From: Piscicola geometra | Lineage: Eukaryota > Annelida > Clitellata > Hirudinida > Piscicolidae | DNA length: 64,000 nucleotides | Assembly (NCBI GenBank): GCA_943735955.1 | Contig: OX030961.1 | Location: forward strand, 5,986,920 to 6,050,919 | Reading direction: 5' to 3' | Part shown: positions 31,811 to 43,801 of the stretch, in pieces | How the letters are laid out: each line of letters starts with the position of its first letter | Position numbering within the stretch: the first letter of the stretch is position 1 | Made by a program: the position numbers and the translations under genes | Notes under the pieces: generated by a model | Databases searched by the model: none | The model's input: the letters and a program-made list of their open reading frames with translations, nothing else | What the model was told of the DNA's origin: nothing

Positions 31811-33960
31811 CAATACACACACACACACACAGTGAGACTGTACGACGTCAGGACGGCCGAGTGCTTCGTGTCATCACATCCCAGAGACCAGCACACCGCA
31901 GCCATCACCGCTGTACCCACCATGCTGCCTCTATCCTTCTTCTTTTTATCATCATTGTTTCATCATTATCAACACAAATGTCATCATTATCAACACAAAT
32001 TTTATCATTATCAACACAAATGTCATCATTATCAACACAAATGTCATCATTATCAACACAAATGTCATCATTATCAACACAAATGTCATCATTATCAACA
32101 CAAATGTCATCATTATCAACACAAATGTCATCATTATCAACACAAATGTCATCATTATCAACACAAATGTCATCATTATCAACACAAATGTCATCATTAT
32201 CAACACAAATGTCATCATTATCAACACAAATGTCATCATTATCAACACAAATGTCATCATTATCAACACAAATGTCATCATTATCAACCCCTATAAATTC
32301 ATCATCATCATCATCACAAATGTTCTCTTCAATAGCCACACCCACTATTCACACACATCCACCTCTTCAACTATGCACGCACGCACGCACACAGGTGAGC
32401 TACAACAGCACTGGCAGCATGTTCGTGACGTCGTCAAAGGACGGAACCCTCAAGGTTATAACTCTCCCTCTTTCTCTCCCTCTCTCTCTTTTCCTCCTTT
32501 TGTTAACTAACATAATTAATTAACACTTATTTATTAAAATAAATTTATTGATAGTGATAATGATGATTATGATGATGATGACGATTATGATGATGACGCC
32601 GATAAGGATAATGATGATGGTGCTGATGATGATTCACTCCATCTTCCCAATCCAGGTGTGGAGTGGTTCGTCTAACCGGTGCATCAACACGTTCACAGGC
32701 GCGCATGATGGCTATGAGGTTTGCTCTGCCGTCGTTTCAGATAACTCCAAGGTGGGTGGGTGTGGGCTCACGGGGGGGAGGGGGGGGGGGGTTGTAGGTT
32801 AGGTGGTAATGTTTTGGTGTGGTTGGTGGTTTGGTTGTTGTTGGTATTGTTTTAGTGTGGTTGGTGGTTTGGTTGTTGTTGTGGTGGTGTGGTATTGTTG
32901 TCAATTGTGGCGTTGTGGTGTTGTCTGCAAGCATGATGATGATGTTCATAGGTACATCTCTCTTCTCATCACCACAGTACATCCATCTCCACATCACCAC
33001 AGTACATCCATCTCCACATCACCACAGTACATCCATCTCCACATCACCACAGTACATCCATCTCCACATCACCACAGTACATCCATCTCCACATCAACAC
33101 AGTACATCCTGTCCAGCGGTAAAGACTCTCTTGTCAAGCTGTGGGAACTGTCAACATCAAGGTGCTTTTTGTTTTTAGAAAAGTTTTCGCTACATAAATT
33201 CGTATATTTCTCATCTTTATTCTTTTCAATCTTATTTCATCCCTTATCGGCTCTTCATCTCATCATTCATGTATTCATCCATCCAATTATCCACCTCTCA
33301 TCCACTCACCCATCCATCCATCCATCCATGCATGCATCGCTGGCAGATGCCTCATAGCGTACACAGGGGCAGGTGTCACTGGCAAGCAGGAACACCGCTC
33401 CAACGCCATCTTCAACCACACCGAAGACTTTGGTGCGTGTCTTTGTGCGTCTTTGTGCTTGTATCGTCTGCCATCATCATCATCATCACCACCATCATCA
33501 TCATCATCACCACCATCATCATCACCCCCATCGTCTTCATCCTCCTCTTCCATCCACCCTTCACAAGTCCTCTTTCCTGACGAAAAGACCACGAGTTTGT
33601 GCTGCTGGGACTCCAGAAACGCCGACCGACAAAAGTTACTTCCGCTAGGTGGCTGTTCGTGGTGCATTTTAGTGATATGGGGTGCATGCTGGTGGGAGTG
33701 GGGAGATGGCTTAAGGAATGTCGGTAAAGTTACATCAGATGAAACTGCATTAAATGAAAAACGGCATGCTATTTCAATTATCAGCGGTATTCTTAGCGCA
33801 GCCATCATCATGTTGATCCATCATCATCACCACCACCACCACAGGTCACAACGGACTAGTTCGCTGTATAGCACACTCTCCCAACTCTGCAGCCTTCCTC
33901 TCCTGCAGCGAAGATTACAGGGCGCGCTTCTGGTACAAGAAGAACGACGAGAGTGACTGA
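29322..33960 (+). CDS. CSTF1: Cleavage stimulation factor subunit 1 (CstF-50), 14 exons, complete
   Basis: WD40 subunit of the CstF complex that acts in the nucleus in cleavage and polyadenylation of pre-mRNA. Exons: 29322-29383, 29510-29637, 29887-29970, 30142-30275, 30599-30721, 31047-31169, 31527-31602, 31833-31912, 32395-32454, 32656-32751, 33103-33161, 33347-33432, 33568-33648, 33845-33960. These give 435 aa, close to human CSTF1 (431). The N-terminal dimerisation region reads [23 protein letters not shown] repeats begin with [16 protein letters not shown] and [14 protein letters not shown], then [95 protein letters not shown] and [14 protein letters not shown]. All phases agree. Introns are short and repeat-filled. 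AATAAA at 34348-34353 is a possible poly(A) signal. Confidence 0.96.
31610..31831. repeat. (CACA/AAACAAACACATAC)n repeat
   Basis: CA-rich repeats fill CSTF1 intron 7 and end in CACACACAG, the acceptor of exon 8 at 31833. Confidence 0.9.
31960..32290. repeat. 21-bp minisatellite (TCATCATTATCAACACAAATG)n
   Basis: About 15 almost identical head-to-tail units in CSTF1 intron 8. There are no spacers between units. The unit is a multiple of three and open in several frames, but the flanking exons join in phase without it. Confidence 0.97.
32978..33102 (+). repeat. 25-bp repeat duplicating the CSTF1 exon-11 splice acceptor
   Basis: Five units of TACATCCATCTCCACATCAC+CACAG precede the exon. AG|TACATCC occurs before 32978, 33003, 33028, 33053, 33078 and the exon start 33103, each with the same upstream sequence. 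Confidence 0.95.
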
Positions 33961-34881
33961 CTGGCCATTTCCGTTCGTCCGTCTATCCACCTATCATCAC
34001 CTGCTGCCATCCATCCATCAACATCCGCGGTCCTCCATTAACACCTGCTCTCTATTAGCATCCTAATTGGTGTTCCATCACTAATTAGTTTCTTAATTGG
34101 TCTTCCATCACTCCATATCCATTAACGCCACTTCCATTAGTCTCTTAATTGGCCATCCATCACTTCCTCTCCACTCCTCTTAAGTACCCTTAATGGAGGA
34201 CCTCATTAATTATTCATTATCGACTCCCACGCATGCATCGCTTTTTCGTCATCGAGAGATTTAATTATTTAAGTCTTCAAGAATTCCAATTTTCCTTTAA
34301 GTTTTCATATAGAAAAAAAATATTTAAAAAATGGACCTGATTGATCAAATAAATATAGTCCGTTTTGAATATTTGAATGGTTCGAGATACAGTGTATAAA
34401 ACGCCTATAGACGATTATAAGCTGCGATGGCACCGTCACACGCAGAGGTTAATGCCTTGCACGTGATAATGCTGTTTGTCTTGAAAAGGCCGTTTGGAAT
34501 ACTTTACTTTGAGCGCTCGTTAGTGTACATAGGAAAGTGGATCAGCATTGCAAATCAATGGAACAGGAAGATGACGTATTTTTCAGAATTTACTAGTTTT
34601 TATTTTAATTATTTTGCTTTTATTCATTTCAATTTTTGTTGGGTTTTTATTACCATTTATTCAATTTTTATGCCCGTCTATTCATTTTTATATCCGTCTA
34701 TTAATTTTTCATTTACATTGATTCATTTTTATTCCCATTGATTCATTTTTATTTCCATTCATCCATTTTAATTTTCCATTCATTCATTCATTTATCTTCC
34801 CATTCATCCATTCTTATTCTCCAATAATTATCCTTATTCACTCTTCACCCTTCCAATCATCCCCCATCATCCACCCCCATA
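33961..34881. other. Convergent intergenic region CSTF1 / PPP1R2
   Basis: Contains CSTF1 3' flank with ATTAATTGG-type phrases, a candidate AATAAA at 34348-34353, and T-rich repeats of ATTCATTTTTAT at 34610-34800. No coding exon is supported. Confidence 0.6.
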
Positions 34882-36204
34882 TTATTTCTTGGGGGGTTCC
34901 TTGGTGGAGGGCCTCTTGCTCTCCTCGCTCAGGTCCTCACTGTACAACCTCAACTTGGTAGCCTGGAACTCCTTTGAATAATGCTTCTTCACCTTCTCGC
35001 GGAATTGGGGATTTTTCTTGGAGGCTGTTGGGTGGAGTGGGTGGAGTGAGTGGGAAGTTTTGGAAAGAGCTTAGTAGAAACAAGAAAGATAATTGTTTTT
35101 TTTTGTTGAAGTTTTGACATAAAGTATTTCAATTTTGAAAAGTACAAAATTCGAAAGAGCACTCACGATTATCGCTGTCAATGTTGTCCAATCTTTTGGA
35201 AAGAAAAATAAAGGAAACGTAGGAGCATGCTAATTACTTTTAAACAGCCACAAAAGAACTTTAAAGCAGCGAAAATTAGCGAGGTAATCTCGGAAAGTAA
35301 AACTAGAATGAGAAAAACAGAAAAAAGCTGCACATTAAATATGATGTGATATAAATTACTGAATTCTATTTAAAAACCTTGAAATTTAATTAAAAAAAGC
35401 GTTAACCCGAGAAACCTCGAAACCACAAATCAGCCACTAATCCTTTCTACGAAGCGCCAAATAAATAAAAAATAATAATAATAAAAAGGCATCGCAATAA
35501 TTATTATGAATACGATGAGGGCACTAACTGCCTGGCCAGCTCGACGGGGTCGATGCCAGGGGAGTGCTTGGGGAAGGGCGTTTTCGGCTCGTCGATCTTG
35601 TCGTAGCCGTAGTCTTTGTTGGCCGGGTGGAAGGTCTTCTCGATGTTCGCCTGGTCGAACTTCACCGAGGTCAGCCGATCGTGCTTGCTGTCGTGTCGTG
35701 GTGGAAGTGGGTGGAGGAAGGGCAGGTGTGGGTGGGTGAGTGGAGTTGGTAGGGGAGGGAGCATAATGATGAGAGAAGTGTTTGGGAGGAGTGCTGGGGA
35801 CTAGTTTTTAGGAATGAGGGCGTGGGGATGAGTGGGAGGCAATTTTGTAAAAATGGGAAAAGATGTGATAATGAACGGGTGGTGGTGCGAAAGTAGACAG
35901 GCTTGAAAGAAGAAGAGTGGAAGTTTTTATGGGTTTTAAATGTGAATGCTTTGATGTTTGTAAAAAGTAATAAACACGAATATCTTAGGAATCAAAAATA
36001 TTTTTTCCAATTCTTAAGCTTTTGATCGTTTAGAAAGATTACACGGATTGCCAGCCAATCAAACAGGGATATTGTAACAATCGCCATCTTGAAAACCATA
36101 AGAGGCAAACGAAACCTTGTTTTGTTGAGCTTTATTATTCCACGCTTTTCATTGCCTTTCTTCTCTTCTTTTTCCTTTCCATTTTCGTTCGGTCTTTTGG
36201 ACAT
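34882..36204 (-). CDS. PPP1R2: Protein phosphatase 1 inhibitor 2, 4 exons, complete
   Basis: Small disordered inhibitor of PP1 catalytic subunit. Exons in transcript order: 36204-36116, 35687-35529, 35192-35167, 35024-34882 (138 aa). The N-terminus has a SILK-like RGIIKLNKTS (human KGILKNKTS). Next comes TSVKFDQANIEKTFHPANK, matching the family block ending in YHPADKDYG, then DYGYDKIDEPKTPF and VELARQL. The 3' part (QFREKVKKHYSKEF) matches the KRKLHYNEG helix that inserts at the PP1 active site. It is shorter than the about 205-residue human protein, mainly in the acidic linker and tail. The start is the first ATG of the exon bearing the SILK-like motif. The exon at 35167-35192 is only 26 nt and is supported by phase and splice sites. 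Confidence 0.88.
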
Positions 36205-36992
36205 GCTCTTTGCTTATGAATTATTAATTCGTTAACTTCATGTTTATAGATTGTTGTGACGTTTTGCTGAAAGTAGAATATAAATGAGCGGAAGGCGTTG
36301 AAATGCTTCTCTGATGACGCAGGAAAACACAAGCATCGAGCAACTTGAGACTCGAAGGCATAGGCATTCATCGGAGGAAACTCACTGAGACCTACTTAAC
36401 GATTCCTTCCTTGCGTCTTCTGGCGTCTTGCACTTGTCATACAGCACTGGGATAAGGCTCGAAGCACTCCTAGAGAAATGATTCTTGGTGAGAAGAATTC
36501 AATTTCAAAAGTGCAGGAAAATCTCTCAGTTATTTCCGAGATCTTATCTCACTCTTAAGCCAGAGTCTCAGCGCTCCAAATCCTTTCTTTTTAATTATTT
36601 TGAGTTTAAAAGCATCATAACAAATTTTTTTAATTATCAAAAACTTTTTTATTTTCAACGACAAAAGATTTTGCGGTTATTTTAGTAGCAGCAAAACGCA
36701 AAAAAAAGCTTTCTTCGACTCCACTCACCCCTCGGCGACTGAAATCGCATAAAAGCACTGTAAAAGCGCCTTAAATTCAGAAATAAAAATCATCAAAGCA
36801 CACTTAAACCCAGCAGTATCGGAAAATCTTTCCTACTTCCACTTGTCGTTTCCTAGTTCATCCCTCTTCCCACTTTTTCCTTCTTCCAACTTTCTGCCCC
36901 CTTCTTACTTTCTTTTTTGCCCCATCTTCCTTATCTTTCCTCTTTCTCTGCCCCTCTCCATTTCTCCCCCCCCCCTCTTCTTTTTTCCCCAC

Positions 36993-39900
36993 CTAATCTG
37001 AACTGCCCACACTGGTTGGTCTGTCGGCATAGAATGCCATGAACTCATGAGCCACCCTGAGGTATTCAGGATTGTCCGCGTCAAAGGAGGGTTTGTAGGG
37101 CTTCAAAGCGATCCTGCCGTAGTGCTGTGCCTTCGAGGGGGTTGGTTGAGGGGGTTGGTTGAAGGGGTTGGTTGAGGGGGTTGGTTGAGGGGGTTGGTTG
37201 AGGGGGTTGGTTGAGGGGGTTGGTTGAGGGGGATGGTTGAGGGATTGGTTGAGGAGAATTGAGAGGTTGATGGAGGGTTGATTGAGGGGTTGATGGAGGG
37301 TTGAAAGGGGGTTGAAAGATTATTTTTTATAAATAATTTCGTAACAAATATGTGTTTTTTTTGAGATTCGAAATTTTTTTTTTTATTTGCTCGAGGCTGC
37401 TTAAGTATGCTCTTCAAGAGATTTTTTTTTTATTTGAAAACAAAATTCAGGATAAGCTCGAATTAAAGAATTTCCGAAATAACATTAAATCTAATAATCT
37501 TTTCTACAATACTGCCATTTTTTCCAACGATCAAAATTTATGGAGCAGCAAAGGGAAATAGAACGAGTAATAATTTTCAAAAACTGTAAAAAAAAATAAA
37601 GTCTATTTTAGGAAAAACTAAAGATTCAAATTGAAATCATTCGAAATGATCCGGCAAGAAACCCAACGTAGTGAGTGGAAAAGACAGAGTTGAGTTGTCT
37701 CATTAAATCACTACTTAAAAGCAATAAATTCTTGTTAAGAAGTGTGTTCCTCACTGACAAATTGACAAAAGACATTCATTGTGTTGTATAGGATTATGCG
37801 ATGAAATGCGAGTTCATTTGTTCACTCAATTATAATTGAACAGGCTTTTCGCATTGTGCTAATTTGAATAAAAAGTTCATTCACTTAATTCGTTTTATTA
37901 ATTGATCATTAATTTTAATTTATTTTTTTAAATTTTTAGTTTATTTTAATTTATTGTTTTAAATTTTTAGTATATTTTAATTTATTGTTTTAAATTTTTA
38001 GTTTATTTTAATTTATTGTTTTAAATTTTTAGTTTATTTTAATTTATTGTTTTAAATTTTTAGTTTATTTTAATTTATTGTTTTAAATTTTTAGTTTATT
38101 TTACTTTATTGTTTTAAATTTTTAATTTATTTTAATTTATCATTACAAATTTTTTATATATTTTTTTACGTACTTGTATATTTATTTCACGTTTCAATTG
38201 TATTTTATTCTATTTCTCTACACTATTTCTTATTGTTCCTTTTTTAATTGTATGTACTTGACATTATAAAGAAAAATTTATCTTTAATTTTTAAGTAATA
38301 CACTATTAATGCATTATTAATGGCTTTTAATGTTTTTTATTAAAACCTCATTAAATTTCCAGTGCATTTTCAATGCACTTTTAAGATCCATAAATATTTT
38401 ACAGGCATTGTTAAGAATCCCGCAATCCACGTAATGCCTGACATTTTAAAGCAATGCGTAAAACTGCATGAAAATATAAACGCAAAGAGAATATTTGCAT
38501 GAAATTCCACAGATTGTCTTAAAGTTTCAAGCACTTCGCGGATTTCAAATTCTACACATTGCCTGTAACATCTACACAAACATCTACACAAACACACAAA
38601 CATACGTGCATTTGTATGTGTGTGTGTTTGTGTGCTGTGCACGTGTGAATGTGGTACCTGGCTGATGTTTTCCTTGATGAAGAAGAGCATGGCAATGCAG
38701 TGGGCGGTCTTGCAGGACTCTGTCTTCATGTAGATCTCGTGCAGCATCCACATCGCCTCCGCCTGCTCTGAAATGTCTGAGCGAGAGAGATGGAGGATTG
38801 GTCGGTGAGTGCCGTCGGTGATGGTGCTGGTGTGGTGTTGGTGTGCCGTTGGTGATGGTGTAGTGTGGTGTTGGTGTGGTGTTGGTGTGGTGTTGGTGTG
38901 GTGTTGGTGTGGTGTAGTGTGGTGTTGGTGTTGGTGTTGGTGTGGTGTAGTGTGGTTGTTAGGAGTGCCGTTGCATGTGTTTTGGTGTGGTGGTTAAGAA
39001 TGGGTGCAAACGTTGGTGCAATGGTATGGTAAAGGGTGGATGAAAATGTGTTTTAAAGAGAACCAATGTGGTTAAGATTTGGTGATTTGGGAGTTAAATG
39101 ATTTGTATTCACCTAAGCACAAGTTCAAATCCTTTTCTTCTTCTTTCACGTCTTTGTAAATCTTCACTCGTACAATTCGGGTCAGCGTCATCATCCATAA
39201 GTCTGTCACCTGAGGACAATTGGGAGTGGTTGTCTTATGCGGGAAATATGGAAATAAAGGAAAGAAAGAGCATTCTATTCTATGTGGTTGATGGTTTCTT
39301 TCGTGCGTTGTTTAGTCCAATGGAGCGAACTTAACCTATAAATTCATGTCTTACTTTATTTGAAGAATGGACAAACTTGTCAGTTGGGTCTTTAAATTTT
39401 GAAAAATAATTATGGTTTTAACAATTGTAATTAAAAATACTTTTGTGAAAATAAAATATGGAAATTAGTAAAAAAAGATAAGTAAAGTTGTCTAAAAAAT
39501 CTAAAAAGTTGTAAATTAAAAACTTAAATTTAAAAAAATTGACATTTTTTCACAGTATTTGATTCCACATAAAAGCCTTAAAACGGAAATATTCAAGACA
39601 AAATAAGCTACAACCAGAACAAACACCGACACTCCGAGACGAAGACCTTTCCGAAGAGGGACTTGGAGATGTCGAGCCGATCGAGTTTTTCGAAGGTGAG
39701 TCCGAGCTGGAAGTAGCCGCCCACCGTGCGGTGGTCATTCGGTCCGTAGACGTTGCAGCTGTAGAAGATCTGAAAAATTAAGAAAAGGTAGGGATAAAAT
39801 GAGCGCCCTTGAATTTGAAGAAAGAGCGCTATAGAAATCTATTTGATTGATTGAAAAAAATTCTACAACTTTATTACGAGACTGTCGCATTGAGAAATTT

Positions 39901-42900
39901 TATCTGAACAAATAGATCATTAAATTGAAAGGGAGACTAAATGTTGAGAAGAGCATAAATTCAATTGGGCTCAAAGACTGCCTCACGCACGTCTTTGCTG
40001 GAGGAGCGGCACACCTCCTCGTACTTCTCGGTGGCGAACATGATCTTGGCGAGTGTGCGGAAGAGGCCTGAGAGGATCGACTCGGGACAGTCGGGGAACT
40101 TCTTCGTCAGCCAGTCCGCCTGGTTGTACAGCTGTTTCGCCCGCTCAATCCTGCCCAGGCCTGCGAGGAGGAGGGAGGGAGGGTTGATTGGAAGAGTCTC
40201 AATTCAAGGGTTGGTGGCCTTTGTGGGGGCGATCACGCTGCTTGTGGTTTAGTAAGGAGAGTTTATTGTACGTCCCATTGTATTTTGTTTGTATTATTAT
40301 GAATATTATTATATTTTATTGTATGCGGTGATTTAGTTTTCAATCTATAAGCGACTACTTTGCTTTATGAATAAAAAATATTTTTTTCTTTAATTTTTTA
40401 GTTAATCATATTTCTTTTTGCACATTTAAAAAGAAAATAGTCAACTTTATGGCTACACGCGCCCTGAAAAAAGATTCCCTCATTAATTATCCGAACTGGA
40501 ATCGATTTCCTCATTGCAAGTTTCGACAATTATTTTCCAAGAATTCCTATTCTCTGGTATAAAAATGTAAAGTAAACATAAACAAGCTTCTGTGCCAAAT
40601 CTTTTAATTTAGAAAAAGGTAATAATTGAAGAAACAAAAGTCGACAACTAACATTCTATCCAACCCTCGCTTCTAACCCTCCAAACTATTTCCACCGCCT
40701 TTCTCTTTTACTTCCTCATTATCACCATCTCTACACCACTCTCTTCTTCATCATCATCTCCCAATTCCCATTTTTCTCATCATCATATCTCCATCACCCT
40801 CCCCCTCGTCACCACCTCCCTATCCCACCACCACCACCACGCACCAAGATTCGACTCTGCGATCATGAGAAGGGAGCCGACATTCAGGAGGTCATTGGAG
40901 CCGTACAGCTCGAAGTTGAAGTGCAGCGAGTGCACGGCGGCTGGCAGCGCCTCTGCGTAGTTGTCCTGGTACAAATACTCCTTCGCCTTTATCGTCGTCA
41001 CCTTCACCAGGTATTTCTGGGTAGTGTGTGTGTTGATTGCAGGGGTGGTGGAGAGTTGCTTGATGGAGGGAATTGTTTGGGGGTTAATGGAGGGAGTTGA
41101 TAGGTGGTTGATGGAGGGAGTTGATAGGTGGTTGATGGAGGGAGTTGATAGGTGGTTGATGGAGGGAGTTGATAGGTGGTTGATGGAGGGAGTTGATAGG
41201 TGGTTGATGGAGGGAGTTGATAGGTGGTTGATGGAGGGAGTTGATAGGTGGTTGATGGAGGGAGTTGATAGGTGGTTGATGGAGGGAGTGGATAGGTGGT
41301 TGATGGAGGGAGTTGATAGGTGGTTGATGGAGGGAGTTGATAGGTGGTTGATGGAGGGAGTTGATAGGTGGTTGATGGAGGGAGTTGATAGGTGGTTGAT
41401 GGAGGGAGTGGATAGGTGGTTGATGGAGGGAGTTGATAGGTGGTTGATGGAGGGAGTTGATAGGTGGTTGATGGAGGGAGAAATACACGATGGAGAAAAT
41501 GTTTAGTGGCTGCATGTTTTGAAAGGGCGCTTAGAGCATGTTACTTAAATAAAACTAAAATACAATTTTGTGGATTTATAAATAAAAGAATCAAATTGAA
41601 TTTAAAAACGTATGCTCGAGTACTGCTTTTACCACTCAAATCTACACACGCGACATAAAAATACATAAAAGCATCATTATTCTTATTGAGGCGGGCAGAA
41701 ACAAGACAAATATTAGAGATTGAAAGCATCTCTCGATCATCACGCAGAACGGAAGCTGCAGCATCCATGTTTAAATTAATTAAATCTTCAATTCAATGGG
41801 CTTTTTTTTATTTAATTCGTTGTTTAAATTAATTAAATGTTGAATTTAATGGAATCTAATGGAATATTTAATTTCCTGCAATTTTTAATTTAATGAAATT
41901 TTTAATTTAATGAAATTTTTAATTTAATGAAATTTTTAATTTAATGGAATTGCTAATCAATTATGCAAAAGAAATTTAATCCGCCAAAGTGAGTTCTTTA
42001 AGGTGGGGGACATTCTCGAATAATAGGAATGCCCGAATTACTAAGTGAATTACTTGAAAACGTTTTGCAAACACGACGAGTGTAAAGCCGAAAAATAAAG
42101 TAAAGAAAAAATAAGAAAAATACAGACAGACAAACACATGAACAAGCATACAAGACATACACGCATACAAATACATATGGACATACAAACATAAAAAAAC
42201 ATATAATCATAACAAACATACAAAGATACACAAAGACATACAAGGACATACAAGCATACAAAAGCACACAAAGACAAAAACACACACAAATACAAACAAA
42301 TCACACACAAATATGCACAAATACATACAAACATACATACAAGCATACAAAGACATACAAGCAGGGTGATTTTGAGGGAGTCAGAGTTGGAGTTTTTGGT
42401 CTGGAGGTTGTAGGTGGCGTGTGTCTTCTTGCGCAGGGCTGGCAAGAGGTCGCAAATGGAACTGTGGATACTCGCCTGGTCTGCTTGTCTGTGTTGTTCG
42501 CAACTGTTGGCGTGGTGTTGTTGTGGAGGCAGTGTTGAGGTGAGGTTGTGGAGGAGGGGTTGTGTTGAGGTGAGGTTGTGGAGAAGGGGTTGTGATGAGG
42601 TGAGGTTGTGGAGGAGAGGTTGTGGAGGAGCGGTTGTGTTGAGGTGAGGTTGTGGAGGAGGGGTTGTGATGAGGTGAGGTTGTGAAGGAGGGGTTGTGAT
42701 GAGGTGAGATTGTGAAGGAGGGGTTGTGTTGAGGTGAGGTTGTGGAGGAGGGGTTGTGTTGAGGTTGAAGTGAAGGGCTTGGTAGGGCGGTTGGCTGTGT
42801 TGAGGTTGATAGTGGTGGAGGTGTTGTGGCTGTTGAGATTGGTGGTGGTGGTGAAATTTGTGTTGTGATTGAGTGTGGGGATAGAATGCTTGTGGTGTGG

Positions 42901-43801
42901 TTGGTGGTTTTAGTTCTGTGGTTGGTATAAAATGAATAATGAGGTTGAATAAGAGAATTAAAGTGGATTCCTCCCGTGAAATAGAAAAGAAATTAGATTA
43001 GTGCAACAATTAAATCTTAATTTTGTCGCATTAAAACAGCATTTGATTCCATTTCAGTAGGATGAATCGAATAAATTCATTTTAAAATTAAAAAATGTTT
43101 TTTTTAAATTCTAGGGCGTGTAATACATCTGAGTAGGCGAGAGGTCAAAAGCAAATATGAATTCCAGGAAAAAACTATACAAGGTAATAAATATTTGGAA
43201 AGAATAATTAAATTTAAGATTTTAAATTTTATTTATGCGAAAAGTTATGTTTTTAATTAGAAACTTTTAATTCAAAAACACACTTCGCTTGAAAAAAAGA
43301 AAAATTTTAAGGTGCTTGTATGAAGCCCCACAGTGTCCGATCTTTTGAAAGGACGTTTACGTTTATTAATTAGCACAAATAACTATAATCTCTTTACCCC
43401 CATTCTCACCACAACAATGCCACCCCAGCAACAACACCATTACAACACTACCTCATCCACCTTCACACTCACAACACCACCAACAGAAGCATCACCACTT
43501 TAACCATCCTAACCACCACAATAACACCATCATCAGAAAACAACACCACAACACTCCCAAAAACACCAGCAAAAACACCACCACCAACAACAACAACAAC
43601 AACACCACCACCAACAACAACAACCACAAACACAAACAAAAACACCAAAACAACAACAAATGTCCCAAGCACTCACCAGTAGCAAGTGATGCGACAACGG
43701 GGACACATGATTCGGGCGTTTCGGTCGCACACCTCGCAGAAGTAGTGAACGCCTCGTGGATTCGCCAAGTGGTACAGCTTCAAGGACTTTTGCTCCGACA
43801 T
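36993..43801 (-). CDS. ZMYND12: ZMYND12-type MYND zinc finger and TPR protein, 8 exons, complete
   Basis: Homologue of the MYND-finger protein ZMYND12. Exons in transcript order: 43801-43677, 42503-42359, 41016-40845, 40160-39991, 39769-39647, 39209-39113, 38776-38658, 37130-36993. They give 362 aa, near the human length (365). The MYND finger is in exons 1-2: YFCEVCDRNARIMCPRC, then CCEQHRQADQASIHSSIC, with paired Cys and the terminal HxxxC. TPR-like helices follow: AKEYLYQDNYAEALPAAVHS, YGSNDLLNVGSLLMIAESNL, ERAKQLYNQADWL, YSCNVYGPNDHRTVGGYFQL and LDRLDISKSLFGK. The C-terminus ends VGSSD. Exon 2 uses the acceptor GCCAACAG at 42505-42504, because the nearer CACAG would create a stop. Introns 1, 2, 6 and 7 contain large tandem arrays. 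Confidence 0.9.
37135..37305. repeat. GAGGGGGTTGGTT repeat at ZMYND12 last-exon acceptor
   Basis: About 12 units of GGGGGTTGGTTGA, reading TCAACCAACCCCC in transcript sense, lead directly into the acceptor at 37131/37130. Confidence 0.92.
37915..38140. repeat. 31-bp AT-only-like minisatellite
   Basis: Seven units of TTTTTAGTTTATTTTAATTT + ATTGTTTTAAA in ZMYND12 intron 7. Very low GC, unlike the G/C-skewed arrays in most other introns. Confidence 0.95.
38805..38960. repeat. (GTGTTGGTGTG)n repeat
   Basis: TGGTGTGGTGTTGGTG units in ZMYND12 intron 6, reading ACCAACACCACACC in transcript sense close to the acceptor of exon 38776-38658. Confidence 0.9.
41097..41480. repeat. 24-bp minisatellite, 16 copies (TTGATAGGTGGTTGATGGAGGGAG)
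   Basis: Sixteen near-perfect head-to-tail units in ZMYND12 intron 2 just upstream (transcript sense) of exon 41016-40845. Transcript sense is CTCCCTCCATCAACCACC. Confidence 0.97.
42515..42770. repeat. GAGGTGAGGTTGTGGAGGAGGGGTTGT repeat
   Basis: About nine variable units abut the ZMYND12 exon-2 acceptor (42503). Transcript sense is CAACCTCACCTCAACACAAC, C/A-rich. Confidence 0.9.

Noticed and set aside
31960..32290. CRISPR-like array of regular direct repeats
   Set aside because: Units are contiguous with no unique spacers, and they lie in an intron of a eukaryotic gene. The same holds for 41097-41480.
37352..37417. MKSILKQPRANK as the inhibitor-2 N-terminus (SILK-like)
   Set aside because: It lies in a ZMYND12 intron upstream of that gene's last exon. 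The exon at 36116-36204 carries RGIIKLNKT and joins in the correct phase.
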